Assembly (NCBI GenBank): GCA_963751425.1
Contig: CAVVUF010000002.1
Location: forward strand, 1,612,001 to 1,676,000
DNA from: CAVVUF01 sp963751425
GTDB lineage: Bacteria; Chloroflexota; Anaerolineae; Anaerolineales; UBA4823
Reading direction: 5' to 3'
Length of the DNA: 64,000 bases
Shown here: piece by piece, positions 36,499 through 46,408 of the stretch
Numbering within the stretch: position 1 is the stretch's first letter
Layout: every line of letters begins with the position of its first letter
Translations under genes and position numbers: made by a program
Notes under the pieces: model-generated
The model's input: only the letters and a program-made list of their open reading frames with translations
What the model was told of the DNA's origin: nothing
Databases searched by the model: none

Positions 36499-37950
36499 AT
36501 GTGGAAAAATTATCTCAATGCAGTCACAATTGATGAAGCTTTGCAAGTGCTTGCCAGCCAGGGCAGTGCTGCTCGCATCGTGGCGGGGGCTACGGATTTG
36601 ATCCTGGAGCTGGAGCGTGGGGTGCGCACCGGCATTGATACGCTGGTGGATATCACTCGCGTCCCGGGTTTAAGCCAGGTGTACCAGGATGGCATGGGTC
36701 TAATCCATATCCCGCCGTTGGCAACGCATAACGACTGCGTGGCTTCTAAGGAGGTGGTGGAAGGGGCTTTCCCACTGGCACAGGCAGCCTGGGAGGTGGG
36801 TGCCCCCCAAATCCGCAACCGGGGCACCGTGGCTGGAAACTTGATCACGGCTTCGCCAGCGAATGACACCATTACCCCCTTGACTGCCCTGGGAGCCAGC
36901 CTGGTGCTGCGCTCGAAGAATGGAAGACGGGTTGTCCCCTTGGGCGAGTTCTATACCGGAGTGCGTAAAACCGTGATGCGCCCGGACGAAATGCTGGTTG
37001 ACATCCTCGTGCCGGCTATGAAGACTGATGAGCGTGGGGTGTTTGTCAAGATCGGCCTGCGGCGCGCCCAGGCGATTTCGATTGTTAACGCGGCCGTGGT
37101 GCTGCGTATTGAAGATGGGAAGGTCAGCAAGGCGATTATTACTCTGGGGGCGGTGGCGCCGACTATCATCCATGCCGCTCGGGCGGAAGAATTCTTAGTG
37201 GGAAAGGTGCTGGATGAGGCAGCCATCGCTCAGGCGGCGCTCCTGGCGCAAGAAGCGGCACGGCCGATCGGCGATGTGCGCGGCTCTGCCGCCTACCGGT
37301 TGGAGATGGTGCGTGTGGCGGTGCTGCGCGGGCTGCGCTCCCTGGCACAAGGGAAAGAACGGACGGGGTTCCCTGCCCAACCGGTGCTCCTGCGCAAGCG
37401 CCAGCGCAAGGGAACGGTGAGGTTGGAACAAACGGTGTGGGAGTCTGGCAATGAAAGCGAACAAACCCCGCTTATCACCCGGATCAATGGGAAGGAATAT
37501 ACATTTGCGAATGCCCACCAAAAGACACTCCTGGCTCTGCTGCGCGAAGATGCCGGCTTAACCGGCACCAAGGAAGGCTGTGCGGAGGGTGAGTGCGGGG
37601 CTTGCACGGTGATCCTGGATGGGATGGCAGTGATGAGCTGCCTGGTGCCTGCCCCACGGGCGCACGGTGCAGAGATCGTCACAGTAGAGGGATTAGCCCA
37701 CGCTGGGCAGCTCCACCCGGTCCAGCAGGCGTTTGTTGATGAAGGCGCAGTCCAGTGCGGGTACTGTACGCCAGGCTTCTTGATGTCTGCAGCGGTGCTC
37801 TTGGAAGAAAAAGATCATCCCGACAGTGAGCAGATCAAGCAGGCGATCACGGGGAATTTGTGCCGCTGCACCGGATATTATAAGATTGTCTCAGCGATCG
37901 AAAAAGCCTCACGGTTGAGCACAGCCGGAGCGAATACTCAGGCGCGCTGA
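36499..37950 (+). CDS. Xanthine-dehydrogenase-type FAD and 2Fe-2S subunits fused
   Basis: 483 residues in one intact frame. FAD-binding domain first: RIVAGATDLILELERG, GAPQIRNRGTVAGNLITASP, FVKIGLRRAQAISIVNAA, CO-dehydrogenase flavoprotein C-terminal part (~175-285). After a basic linker (~295-330) the ferredoxin-like domain has CAEGECGACTVILDGMAVMSC and CGYCTP ... CRCTGYY. The Mo-binding subunit is not next to it in this window; downstream is a membrane-protein gene. It could pair with a Mo subunit elsewhere or with the Mo domain at 22116. Domain order is complementary to that gene. Confidence 0.92.
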   Translation: MWKNYLNAVTIDEALQVLASQGSAARIVAGATDLILELERGVRTGIDTLVDITRVPGLSQVYQDGMGLIHIPPLATHNDCVASKEVVEGAFPLAQAAWEVGAPQIRNRGTVAGNLITASPANDTITPLTALGASLVLRSKNGRRVVPLGEFYTGVRKTVMRPDEMLVDILVPAMKTDERGVFVKIGLRRAQAISIVNAAVVLRIEDGKVSKAIITLGAVAPTIIHAARAEEFLVGKVLDEAAIAQAALLAQEAARPIGDVRGSAAYRLEMVRVAVLRGLRSLAQGKERTGFPAQPVLLRKRQRKGTVRLEQTVWESGNESEQTPLITRINGKEYTFANAHQKTLLALLREDAGLTGTKEGCAEGECGACTVILDGMAVMSCLVPAPRAHGAEIVTVEGLAHAGQLHPVQQAFVDEGAVQCGYCTPGFLMSAAVLLEEKDHPDSEQIKQAITGNLCRCTGYYKIVSAIEKASRLSTAGANTQAR

Positions 37951-37989
37951 GCCTGCATCCAGAATGAAGGCTGTTTTAGGAGCGATAAG

Positions 37990-38451
37990 ATGAGCAATTA
38001 CAGAACCAAGATAAAGAAGGAAGAACGCCCCTGGAAAATCCACCCGATCTGGCGCGGGATTGGCTGCATCTGGCTGGTTATCCTGCCAGTAATGGCTTAT
38101 GCGGCGGCCTGGTTGGTTACCCGCCGGCTCATTTTTATGCCCAAATTCCAAACTTTCATGCAAAATACCTATATCTCCACGGGTGTCAATTTCATCCCGC
38201 AGAATATGTACAATCGCATCGTCTTGCCTTCCGTCCAGCTTAATCAGTTCTTCTTTGATTTTAATGTGTTGATCCGGTGGCTGCCTGGGATGCCGCTGTA
38301 TTATATAGACTTCCTGCTGTTTCTCGCCTTAGTTTTCCTGGGAGTTGGGATCGCTTCATTGCTGTATGCTCTCTTGTACCGCAGCTTCGGCCCACCGAAG
38401 AGCCCTTATGAGGCTGTTGAAGAACGCTATCGCCCGGGACCGTACGGATAA
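37990..38451 (+). CDS. Membrane protein, two helices
   Basis: 153 residues. Basic N-terminus (SNYRTKIKKEERPWKIHPIW), a first helix at IGCIWLVILPVMAYAAAWLV, an exposed loop with NTYISTGVNFIPQNMYN, and a second span YYIDFLLFLALVFLGVGIAS ending in a Pro-rich tail PYEAVEERYRPGPYG. No family recognised; convergent with the rRNA methylase gene, whose stop abuts its own. Confidence 0.6.
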   Translation: MSNYRTKIKKEERPWKIHPIWRGIGCIWLVILPVMAYAAAWLVTRRLIFMPKFQTFMQNTYISTGVNFIPQNMYNRIVLPSVQLNQFFFDFNVLIRWLPGMPLYYIDFLLFLALVFLGVGIASLLYALLYRSFGPPKSPYEAVEERYRPGPYG

Positions 38452-39813
38452 TCACTTCCAACGCAGGCCGCGCGGATAACTGTTCTTGAGCACATCACCG
38501 GTACGCTTTCCCCATCCCAAGGGGAATGCTTTCTTATTGGGATCCACGTCGAGCGATACCAGAACCCAGCCGCTTTCGCCGGAGATATTAATGCTTTCAC
38601 CATGCAGGTAAGCTGGTAGGGCAGGCTCATCCAAGCCCAAATGTACCTGCCGCTTCGCCCCTTCGGGCGGGATCGCCATGGCGAGAGCATGCGCAGGCTC
38701 GCAGCGCCCGGCTTTTAACGTTCCCACCCACCAGCCGGGGTGAATGGTATGCAAGCTTCCCAGGGAGGGCAATAACCTGGGACGGGCATAAAAGTAGGTG
38801 CCTTCCAGGTGGATTTCTGGCAATATCTCATCTGCTAGTGCAGCAGACAGGTTTTTTGTACAGAAGTGCTGGAAGGTTTCCCGCGCAGCGGGCGGAAGCT
38901 TCGCCTGGAAAGGCTTGAAGGCCGCAGGGGGACCGTCGTCGATCCGTTTCAAGATGGCCACGCAATGACCTTCCGGGGCACCCCGGTGAGGCCATAGGCG
39001 CACGAGCTGCAGCTTCTCAAAGGCTGGCGTTCTGCTGGCTGAATGGCTTTCCAAAAAGCGGTCAATCACTTCTTCATTTTCTTCCGGTGAAAAGGTGCAG
39101 GTGGCGTAAGCCAGGATTCCACCCGGACGTACCAGGCGGGCAGCCTGGGCGAGGATATGATGCTGGCGTAAGGCGCAGCTCTGCACAAGGGCAGGTGACC
39201 AGGCAGAGCGAGCGGGCTGGCTCTTACGGAACATCCCTTCGCCCGAACAGGGCGCGTCTACAAGCACTCGGTCGAAGAAGGCGCCGAAATGGTCTGCCAG
39301 GCGGTGAGGTTCTTCGTTGAGGATAACGGCCTGACGTGCCCCCCAGCGCTCCAGGTTCTCCGCCAGGTCCCAGGCGCGCCTGGGATGCATCTCGTTGGCG
39401 ACCAGGAGACCCTGGTTACCCATACGGCTGGCGATGTGGGTTGATTTCCCACCGGGGGCGGCAGAGAGGTCGAGCACCTTTTCGCCGGGTTGGGGATCGA
39501 GCAGGGCTGCGACTGCCATGGCGGAAGGGTCCTGGAGGTAGTACAGACCGGCGGCGTGGTAGGGATGTTTGCCGGGCTGTAAAGGCGGGACCGTAGGCAG
39601 CAGGCGGAAACCCTCATTCGTCCAGGGCAGGGTCTCTAGCGGGAAGGGGGTGAATTGGATAAATTCCTCGACGGAGACCTTGAGCGTGTTGATGCGCAGG
39701 CCTGATACGGCGGGCTGCGTATAGATATCTAGAAACTGCGGAAATTCACCGCCGAGCAGGGCTTGCATGCGGGTCAGGTAGTCGGGAGGGAGACCAGGTA
39801 TCAGGGAGTCCAA
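38452..39813 (-). CDS. rsmF: rRNA (cytosine-C5)-methyltransferase, RsmF/NOL1-NOP2-Sun type
   Basis: 453 residues. SAM-binding core VLDLSAAPGGKSTHIASRMG, catalytic motifs DAPCSGEGMFRK and ATCTFSPEENE (the two Cys of the m5C mechanism), N-terminal PCI-like region (SGLRINTLK) and a C-terminal RsmF-like extension of ~150 residues that ends SYPRGLRWK. The start is TTG 39813 as read; an ATG 12 nt upstream lies in another frame, so a small sequence error near 39815 would offer an ATG. Methylates 16S rRNA in characterised relatives; the exact cytosine is not decidable. Confidence 0.88.
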   Translation of the reverse strand: MDSLIPGLPPDYLTRMQALLGGEFPQFLDIYTQPAVSGLRINTLKVSVEEFIQFTPFPLETLPWTNEGFRLLPTVPPLQPGKHPYHAAGLYYLQDPSAMAVAALLDPQPGEKVLDLSAAPGGKSTHIASRMGNQGLLVANEMHPRRAWDLAENLERWGARQAVILNEEPHRLADHFGAFFDRVLVDAPCSGEGMFRKSQPARSAWSPALVQSCALRQHHILAQAARLVRPGGILAYATCTFSPEENEEVIDRFLESHSASRTPAFEKLQLVRLWPHRGAPEGHCVAILKRIDDGPPAAFKPFQAKLPPAARETFQHFCTKNLSAALADEILPEIHLEGTYFYARPRLLPSLGSLHTIHPGWWVGTLKAGRCEPAHALAMAIPPEGAKRQVHLGLDEPALPAYLHGESINISGESGWVLVSLDVDPNKKAFPLGWGKRTGDVLKNSYPRGLRWK

Positions 39814-39870
39814 TTTAAATGATCCATGCTTTTTGAGCTGCGAAGAGCTGTAAATAAATTGTGGCCTGGT

Positions 39871-39895
39871 AGAAAAAACATGCTAAAGCATGTTT
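39871..39895 (-). terminator. Terminator of the GNAT gene
   Basis: On the minus strand AAACATGC-TTTA-GCATGTTT is a perfect 8-bp hairpin followed by TTTTCT, just after the acetyltransferase stop. Confidence 0.7.
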
Positions 39896-40527
39896 CACGA
39901 AAGGAGTAATTTACCACCCACATCTCGGGCTTCGATCCTTGCTGCTGCTGATGGGCTGGGGGGGTATTCTGAGGCCAGCAAGGTCCAGACCATGGTGTCA
40001 CGCCAGACACCATCTTCGAGCTCGAGGCGCTGCTTCAATATGGCTTCGAGGGTGTAGCCCAGCTTGCGTGGGACAGCGGCGCTGCGCACATTCTGAGGAT
40101 CACAGTGAATTTCGACGCGGTTTACGTGCATGATCTCGAAGGCCACTTTGGTCAGGGCGGCAGACACTTCGGTGGCATAACCCTGGTTGATGAAATCTTT
40201 GTGGATCCAATAGCCGATCTCCAAGGCACCCTTACCCAGGCGAGTGTGCAGCCCGGTCCCGCCTAAGACGCGCGTCTGCTCGAGGTTGAAGATGCCGAAC
40301 ACATAATCCTCGTCCAGGTCAAACTTACCCCGACAGCGCCTCAGCCAGCCGGTGCGCTCTTCCAGGCTGGGGCCTTCTTCCTTCGCCCAAGGCATCCAGG
40401 GGATGAGGTGTTCCTGGCTTTCTTTGACAGCCTTGTTCAGCAGGGCGGCATCTTCAGGGTTCCAGCAGCGGATGATGGTGCGCTGAGTTTGGATGCAGTA
40501 GGGGGGTCTGAGAGGGGTATCTGGCAT
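39895..40527 (-). CDS. GNAT N-acetyltransferase, RimJ/RimL-like
   Basis: 210 residues, AAGGAG ahead of ATG 40527. RTIIRCWNPEDAALLNKAV, GGTGLHTRLGKGALEIGYWI, QGYATEVSAALTKVAFE (acetyl-CoA loop Q-x-G-Y-A) and RVEIHCDPQNVRSAAVPRKL mark the ribosomal-protein/antibiotic acetylating RimJ-type GNATs. Substrate unknown. About 30 nt from the methyltransferase gene upstream, so it may share its transcript. Confidence 0.85.
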   Translation of the reverse strand: MPDTPLRPPYCIQTQRTIIRCWNPEDAALLNKAVKESQEHLIPWMPWAKEEGPSLEERTGWLRRCRGKFDLDEDYVFGIFNLEQTRVLGGTGLHTRLGKGALEIGYWIHKDFINQGYATEVSAALTKVAFEIMHVNRVEIHCDPQNVRSAAVPRKLGYTLEAILKQRLELEDGVWRDTMVWTLLASEYPPSPSAAARIEARDVGGKLLLS

Positions 40528-40554
40528 GGCAGGCTCCTTAATTAATCCAATATT

Positions 40555-41366
40555 TTATCGCTTCTGGGCAGCGGTGAATAGCATATGTGCGATGTAAGAT
40601 TTTGGGATTAAGGGGTAAAGCAAAACCTGGGCAGCCTTGCCGGGGATGGAGTGGGGGTTGAGATGCAAGTCAAGCTGGATCATCCTGCGTAGACCTACCC
40701 TTTTATGGATTTGTGTAACCTGGAGGGTTTTAAACCCGTTCATCTCCAGCTCGCGCCTCAGCTCGGATTCCGTCAACCGCCACTGGTAGAAGCGGTGGCT
40801 GGCGGCGTACCCATTCTGAGGGTCGAAGTTTTTGTCCCATTTCGATAGGGGCTGCTTAATATGCCGTGAATGCCGTCCATTTTGAAAGGGTACACTGATG
40901 AATAGATACCCGCCTGGTTTGACGATGCGCCTGGCTTCGGCCAGGGTGCTCCCAGCCCGGCTTCGAAGTGCTCGAAGACACCCCAGGAAAAATAGGCATC
41001 CAAAGACACCTCTGCGAAACCTGTCTGCCGGATATCGCCAGCGATGAAGTCGGTATCGGGGAAGTGTTCCTTCAGCTTCTGGATCGTGGCCTGGCTGAGA
41101 TCCAAGCCAACGACCTGGTACCCCTGCACAGCGAAGTACAGCGTCCATTCCCCCAGCCCGCAGCCGCCGTCCAACAGCCGGCTGCCTGCAGGTAATTTCG
41201 CCAGGAAGGGCTGCATGCACTTGAATTCCTCGTGGTGCTCGATCCTTTCATCCAAGTTTGAGGGCAGGCTGTGCTGATCCCATTTCTGAGACCAGAAGTC
41301 TTCGATGAAGGCGGTTTCGGAGATGGATGCATCCGTATTGGAGACGGGGAGGTAGTCTTTGATCAA
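40555..41366 (-). CDS. SAM-dependent methyltransferase (one frameshift)
   Basis: Class I methyltransferase of ~270 residues. Start TTG 41366 overlaps the aminotransferase stop (TTGA). Motif I LLDGGCGLGEWTLYFAVQG, acidic LDLSQATIQKLKEHF, post-I DIRQTGFAEVSLDAYFSWGV and, after one missing G near 40965 (GCTGGGAGC), ARRIVKPGGYLFISVPF and a C-terminal SELRRELEMNGFKTLQVTQI. Methylates a small molecule, by similarity to generic Methyltransf_11/25 proteins. Coupling to the aminotransferase suggests a shared amino-compound pathway (inference). Confidence 0.8.
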
Positions 41367-42712
41367 GACTTCACTGACCTATCCGTGATCTTCAACGCCT
41401 CATCCAATACCTTAAACCCCTCCTCGAGCTGTTCCTCGGTGATGATCAAGGGCGGGATGATCAAGACCGTGTGCCAGTGGGTGTAGAGATACACGCCGTG
41501 GTCGAGCATGTGTTTGCGGAAGGCGGTCATCTCGGGGCTGGAACCGTCGAAAGGCGCCATAGGCTCCTTGGTCCGGCGGTCCTTGACCAGCTCAAGGATG
41601 CCGAACAAGCCGATCGAGCGCACCTCGCCGACGGAGGGGTGCTGCTCGCCCAGGTCGGCCAGCTTGCGGTGCAGCACCGCGCCCATTTGGCGGGCATGCT
41701 CCACCAGGTTGTCTTCCTGCATCACCTGGATGTTGGCGATGGCGGCTGCCAGCGAGATGGGGTGGGCGTTGTAGGTCAAGCCGGACTGGAAGACCTTATC
41801 TTTGAAGAATTCGGCGATCTCGGGCTGCATAGCCACCGCTCCCAAGGGAGCATAAGCGGAAGTGAGGCCCTTCGCCATGGTCATCAGGTCGGGGATGACA
41901 CCCCAGTGGTCGACGGCAAACCAGGCTCCCGTGCGCCCGAATCCGCTCATCACCTCGTCCGAAATCATCAGGATGCCGTAGCGGTCGCAGAGCTGTCGAA
42001 CGCCTTGCAGGTAGCCCTCGGGTGGTATGATCACGCCGTTGGTGCCGGTGACCGACTCCATCAGGATGGCGGCGATGGTCTGCGGACCCTCGTACTGGAT
42101 GATCTCCTCCAGGTGGTTGAGGTAGTCCTGAGTGAACTCGGCTTCGGAGAGTTCCGGGTTTGTGCGATGGAAGGTGGAGCGATAGCGGTAGGGGTCTAGG
42201 AAATGCACCACCCCGCCCATCAGGTTCGGTTCCCAGGCCAGGCGGCGCGGGTCGCCGGTGAGTGCCATGGCTCCAGCGCTGGCGCCGTGGTAAGAGCGGT
42301 AGCGCGCCAGGATCTTGTGCTTGCCGGTGTAGGCGCGTGCCAGCTTGACGGCATTTTCGTTGGCATCCGCGCCGCCCAGGGTATAGAGGAAGTGGTTCAG
42401 TTTGCCGGGCGTGATCTCGCTCAGGAGCTTGCCCAGCAGGGCGCGCGGTTTGGTGGTCATGGGGGGACCGGCATACGGCAGCTCGCGCGCCTGGGCGACG
42501 ATGGCTTCGATGACGCGTTCATTGCCGTGACCGATATTCACACACATGGTCATGGAGTTGAAATCGAGATAGCGCTTGCCGGAAATGTCCCAGAAGTAGA
42601 CGCCCTTGGCGCTTTTCACCGGGATGGGAGCAACCTTGCCCTGGGCTGACCAGGTCCAGAAGGAGTGCTCGAGGGAGAGGGGCAGGATATCGGAATTGGG
42701 TAAATCAAACAT
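41363..42712 (-). CDS. Class III aminotransferase
   Basis: 449 residues, PLP-dependent omega-aminotransferase fold. Start ATG 42712 with AAAGAGGT upstream; the longer frame would include repeat DNA. LYTLGGADANENAVKLARAY, SYHGASAGAMALTGDP, ISDEVMSGFGRTGAWFA with PLP-Asp, and the Schiff-base Lys in MAKGLTSAYAPLGAV are visible. Likely donor/acceptor class: beta-alanine, taurine or diamine-pyruvate type; not decidable. First gene of a probable three-gene minus-strand unit with the methyltransferase and GNAT. Confidence 0.9.
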   Translation of the reverse strand: MFDLPNSDILPLSLEHSFWTWSAQGKVAPIPVKSAKGVYFWDISGKRYLDFNSMTMCVNIGHGNERVIEAIVAQARELPYAGPPMTTKPRALLGKLLSEITPGKLNHFLYTLGGADANENAVKLARAYTGKHKILARYRSYHGASAGAMALTGDPRRLAWEPNLMGGVVHFLDPYRYRSTFHRTNPELSEAEFTQDYLNHLEEIIQYEGPQTIAAILMESVTGTNGVIIPPEGYLQGVRQLCDRYGILMISDEVMSGFGRTGAWFAVDHWGVIPDLMTMAKGLTSAYAPLGAVAMQPEIAEFFKDKVFQSGLTYNAHPISLAAAIANIQVMQEDNLVEHARQMGAVLHRKLADLGEQHPSVGEVRSIGLFGILELVKDRRTKEPMAPFDGSSPEMTAFRKHMLDHGVYLYTHWHTVLIIPPLIITEEQLEEGFKVLDEALKITDRSVKS

Positions 42713-42734
42713 AGAACCTCTTTTGTTATGAATA

Positions 42735-42815
42735 TTGCTCACGGATGAACACAGATCACACGGATATCTAAAGGAGTACACGGAACATTCGGAAAAAGAG
42801 AAAAAACGGATTTCT
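42735..42815 (+). repeat. Dispersed repeat, copy 8
   Basis: TTGCTCACGGATGAACACAG, ACACGGATATC, GTACACGGAACATTCGG and GAAAAAACGGATTTC, placed in the 5' region of the minus-strand aminotransferase. Same orientation (plus) as all other copies. Confidence 0.75.
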
Positions 42816-43000
42816 TAAGTATAAAATGCCATTTTCAGTCCCATCGTTTAAACCATTGATGAGCTCAGGTTTACTGTACAACAGATGAGGTGAACCGTCA
42901 ATCCCAAGATAGATTAGATCTCAACTCTTTAATTAATCAGATAATAAAAGATTGATTGAAAGGGGTACTAAATTTAAAATCGTAGCTCTCCGCTGGCACG

Positions 43001-43105
43001 GTGCCCTTCCTCTTCAGCGACATCCAGGGCTCGACGCCCTATTATGAGCGCGAGCCGGATAAGATGATGGAGGCACTGCGTTATGCGACCACGCTAAAGG
43101 CATGA
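43001..43105 (+). pseudogene. Fragment of a class III cyclase N-terminus
   Basis: 34 codons from GTG 43001 read VPFLFSDIQGSTPYYEREPD and end in a stop; this matches the start of the cyclase homology domain (F-L-F-x-D-I-x-G-S-T) used by cyclase/BTAD/AAA proteins. The catalytic remainder is absent. It is the only coding trace in the 549 bp gap 42713-43261, whose other content is the repeat at 42735 and AT-rich DNA with TATAAT at 43195. Confidence 0.5.
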
Positions 43106-43261
43106 TTTTAGCCTCCGTAACCCGTTCGGGGTAAGGACACGGAAATGGGGGGATGACTTTGCATTAAAGGGTAGCTAATTTTGGATAAATAGTATATAAT
43201 TCACCATTAATGTCATATTAATCTTAAATCCATAACGCCTTCGTTTGCCGGGAGGAAACCT

Positions 43262-46125
43262 ATGAACGGGTCCAAAAAATTGTCGGTTACAAGCGTTTCT
43301 ACTGGTTCTTTTGACCGTCTGCGCTTTAGCCTGGGTTCTCCAGGCTGTTTTTTTGCAAAAGCCAGGTGTAACCTCAGTGGAAGCCCAGGCGCAGTGCGTT
43401 GAGATCACGGATCCCAAGCAGATACCCTCTCCAACCACCATCACCTTCGAAGAATTAGCCAATAAAACGGTGATCGGCAACAATTATTTGCTCAGCCAGG
43501 GGGCTATATTCGAGAATGCCCGGACCAACCTGGCGCGTATCAATGGGGACGGTCCCAGCCTGCCGCATTCGAAACCCAACGTGGCTATTAACGATACGAC
43601 CAACAGCTCGATCCCCATGCTGATCACGTTCGACTCTCCCAAGACGCATGTGGGGTTTTGGTTGGGAAATGGCGCTGCAGCTGCGCCGGCCTCTGCCCTG
43701 GTAACTGTCCTCGATGTGAGCGGGGCTATCATCTGCGAGGGCGCGTTATGCTGAAGTTCCCATGGATCATACGCTGTTTGTCGGCTTTTCCGATCCTGAC
43801 CAGCGGATTTCTTCCATAAAAATTGATTATGGCCAATCCCCGCAAACTGAATTGATCGACGATTTTACCTTTTCTCCCAACAAGCTGGCGCCCACCCGTA
43901 CCCCCTTGCCAACCTGGACGCCCATACCTACGGCTAAGCCGACCGCAGGACCGACACCCACTCCGACCCCGGTCGTGCCGGTGATGGCTTATCTCTCCCC
44001 ATCCTTGTATATTCCCATTGGCCTTCTGTCCGTCGATTACTCGATCCACGGTATCGAAATTACCGAAGGGATTCAATGTTTCAATCCCAGCCTGGGATTG
44101 ACCTCCTGCGCGGATAATTCTGTGCCGCTGGTGACCAAGAAGGATGCCGCAGCTCGAATTTATCTCAAGGTTGGCAGCGGCTCGGTGAACAACGTTCCGG
44201 TGCGCCTATACCTGCGCGCCAACAATGTCTGGTACCAGGTCGATACCACGGGTAAAGCCACGACAGCAATCAATCAGGGTGTGACAGACAGCGCGAATGT
44301 CTATTTCAATGTGAATTTTGGCAGTACGGTGGCGGTTGATTTTTATGCCGTAGTTGATCCGAATAACCTGCTGACAGAATCCAACGAAGGCAATAACCGC
44401 TTCCCTGCGGTTGGATACATTACCTTAAACTTTACCCCGCGCCGGTCATTGAACATCGTCGGCGACCGGCTGCGCTACCACCCTTCCATTTACAGTGGGA
44501 CGCAGTATGCCGGCGGCTGGGCGGTGAATGGAGGCGCGGCGGACTGGTTCGAGCAGGTGCTCCCGATCCGCAACAACGGTGTAAATTATACAGTGCGCAG
44601 CGGGTACCTGGACTATACCCAGTTGCTTAGCAGCGGCGATAACCAACATGATCTAATTAAAACTTTGAATTTTACGTGGGTCTTAGAAAATGCATTTTCA
44701 TTCTGGTTCTCGGGAGCCTTCACCGGCGCCAGGCATGTGTATGGTTGGGCACCCAGCGCGGGTTATAGCGGCGGGCATGCGGATATGCCCATTTATCCGC
44801 ATGCGGGTGGGTTGGGCGTGGTGGGCATCGGCAGTGATGCAGCTGGCACGAGTACCGACAACCCCGGCTCTGGGGCATTGATCTTCGGACACGAATTGGT
44901 CCATGACTATAACGTGTACCATACCAACACCGCGGATGCTTGCGGCTCGAACGACGGCAATTCAGATTTCCCCTATGGTACTTCCAGCATCCAGGAGTTT
45001 GGCTTCAACCCGATCACCGGTAAGATTTATAATCCGGCGACCACTCATGACCTGATGAGTTACTGCCCATCGGGCGGCACAAAGCAGGGTTGGATTGCTC
45101 CCTTCACCTGGACCAAGATGTTTAGTAAGCTGATCCCACCGCCCTTTACACCCATTCAAAGTGCACCTACGCCCTTTGTATTCACCCAGGGAGATGCTAC
45201 TGACTCTGTACAGGTGAATGCTACGATCAATAACCCATTATATAATCCGCCCACCCAGGGCAATTTGGGTGACCTGTATCGACTTCCGGGTGGAGTAGCC
45301 TATGCGCTGCCCCAGGGCGACTATGGTGTCGAGCTGCGTGACCAGGCCGATCAAATCCTCTCCAGTATGACTTTTACCGTCACCTTCGAGAGCGAGTACG
45401 ATGGTCATGGTGGCCCCTCCGACCCCGATTCTCCCCCGCCTTTCCCTCCTGAGCCGACGAAAGTGGAGGATGTTTCCTTCATCATGCCTTGGGTGGATGG
45501 GACAACCCAGATTGTGCTGACGCACCTGGGCGAAGTCATCGATTCTCGGTTGGTAAGTGCGCACCTCCCACAGGTAAAGATCACCAGTCCTCTTGAGCAG
45601 GAGACCTGGCTGCCAAAAAGCAGCCACACGCTGTCTTGGGAAGGATTTGATGAGGATGGCGACCCGCTCACTTACTCGATCTTCTACAGTAATAACGGAG
45701 GTAACACCTGGATTTTGTTCGATTTAGAGCTGACCGGCACCTCTCGCCTGATCAACACGGATGAGATGGCAGGTGGCAGCGATACACGCTTCCGCGTGGT
45801 GGCAACGGATGGGGTGAATACTGGCTTTGACGAAACAGACCAGGCGATCACCATCCCAAACCAGGCTCCCCAGGCGCTAATCCTCAGCCCAGAAAACGGC
45901 AGCAGCTTCCTGCCTGGGTCACTGGTGGTGCTGGAAGGCATCGGCACCGATATGGAAGATGGGACGCTGCCAGGCGATGTGCTGACCTGGTCGAGTGATG
46001 TGCAAGGCAGCCTGGGCATTGGCCCTTCGCTGCCCTTAAATTTGCTGTCATTCGGTACGCACCAGATCACCCTGACGGTCAAGGATAGCTTCGGAATCCC
46101 ATCCACTTATTCGGTTAAGATTTAG
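43262..46125 (+). CDS. Secreted metzincin-like metalloprotease (two frameshifts)
   Basis: About 950 residues. After ATG 43262 the hydrophobic signal (LQAFLLVLLTVCALAWVL) is in the next frame; one A too many in TCCAAAAAATTG near 43273 explains it. A second break near 43745 joins the lectin-like/peptidase front part to the rest. A Thr/Pro linker (TPLPTWTPIPTAKPTAG) precedes a CARDB-like repeat (VDFYAVVDPNNLLTESNEGN). Zinc site HELVHDYNVYH at 44890-44922 fits HExxHxxxxxH, with a Met-turn in THDLMSYC (Met codon 45055), so metzincin-like with Asn in place of Gly. C-terminal part has Ig/PKD-like repeats (VKITSPLEQETWLPKSSHTL; ALILSPENGSSFLPGSLVVL). Confidence 0.8.
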
Positions 46126-46194
46126 ATAGCCTATCGAACTCTCTTACCCGCGGTCTTAAAGCCGTAAACTTATCCGGAAGGTTAACTGAGCATG

Positions 46195-46228
46195 GAATGC
46201 TAGGTCTTTAAGACTGGCATTCTTTGTT
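46195..46228 (+). terminator. Terminator after the metzincin gene
   Basis: GAATGC (46195-46200) pairs GCATTC (46217-46222), with an inner GTCTT/AAGAC stem, and is followed by TTTGTTT. The rest of the 283 bp gap has a promoter for the next gene. Confidence 0.6.
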
Positions 46229-46338
46229 TATCGCTCAACCACGTGTTGGGCAGCTCTACGATTTGCAAAATTAGGAATGGGGGTGGTATTGGCACCTGGA
46301 TGGGGTAATCACAGCGGACAGTTTTCCTATTACCGGTG

Positions 46339-46367
46339 TTGACAGCCTTTTGTGCCTCTGATAGGAT
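46339..46367 (+). promoter_or_regulatory. Promoter of the small membrane-protein gene
   Basis: TTGACA (46339-46344), 17 bp, TAGGAT (46362-46367), about 40 nt ahead of the GTG start at 46409. Confidence 0.6.
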
Positions 46368-46408
46368 TGTTTACAGCTTGCAGCCTCTTTCAGAATGGGA
46401 GATGAGCC

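Noticed and set aside
41471..42199. Plus-strand frame opposite the aminotransferase
   Set aside because: Shadow; the minus strand holds the PLP lysine and cofactor motifs.
42998..43105. A functional small cyclase gene
   Set aside because: Only the first ~30 residues of the domain are present; the second metal Asp, Lys and Asn/Arg are missing.
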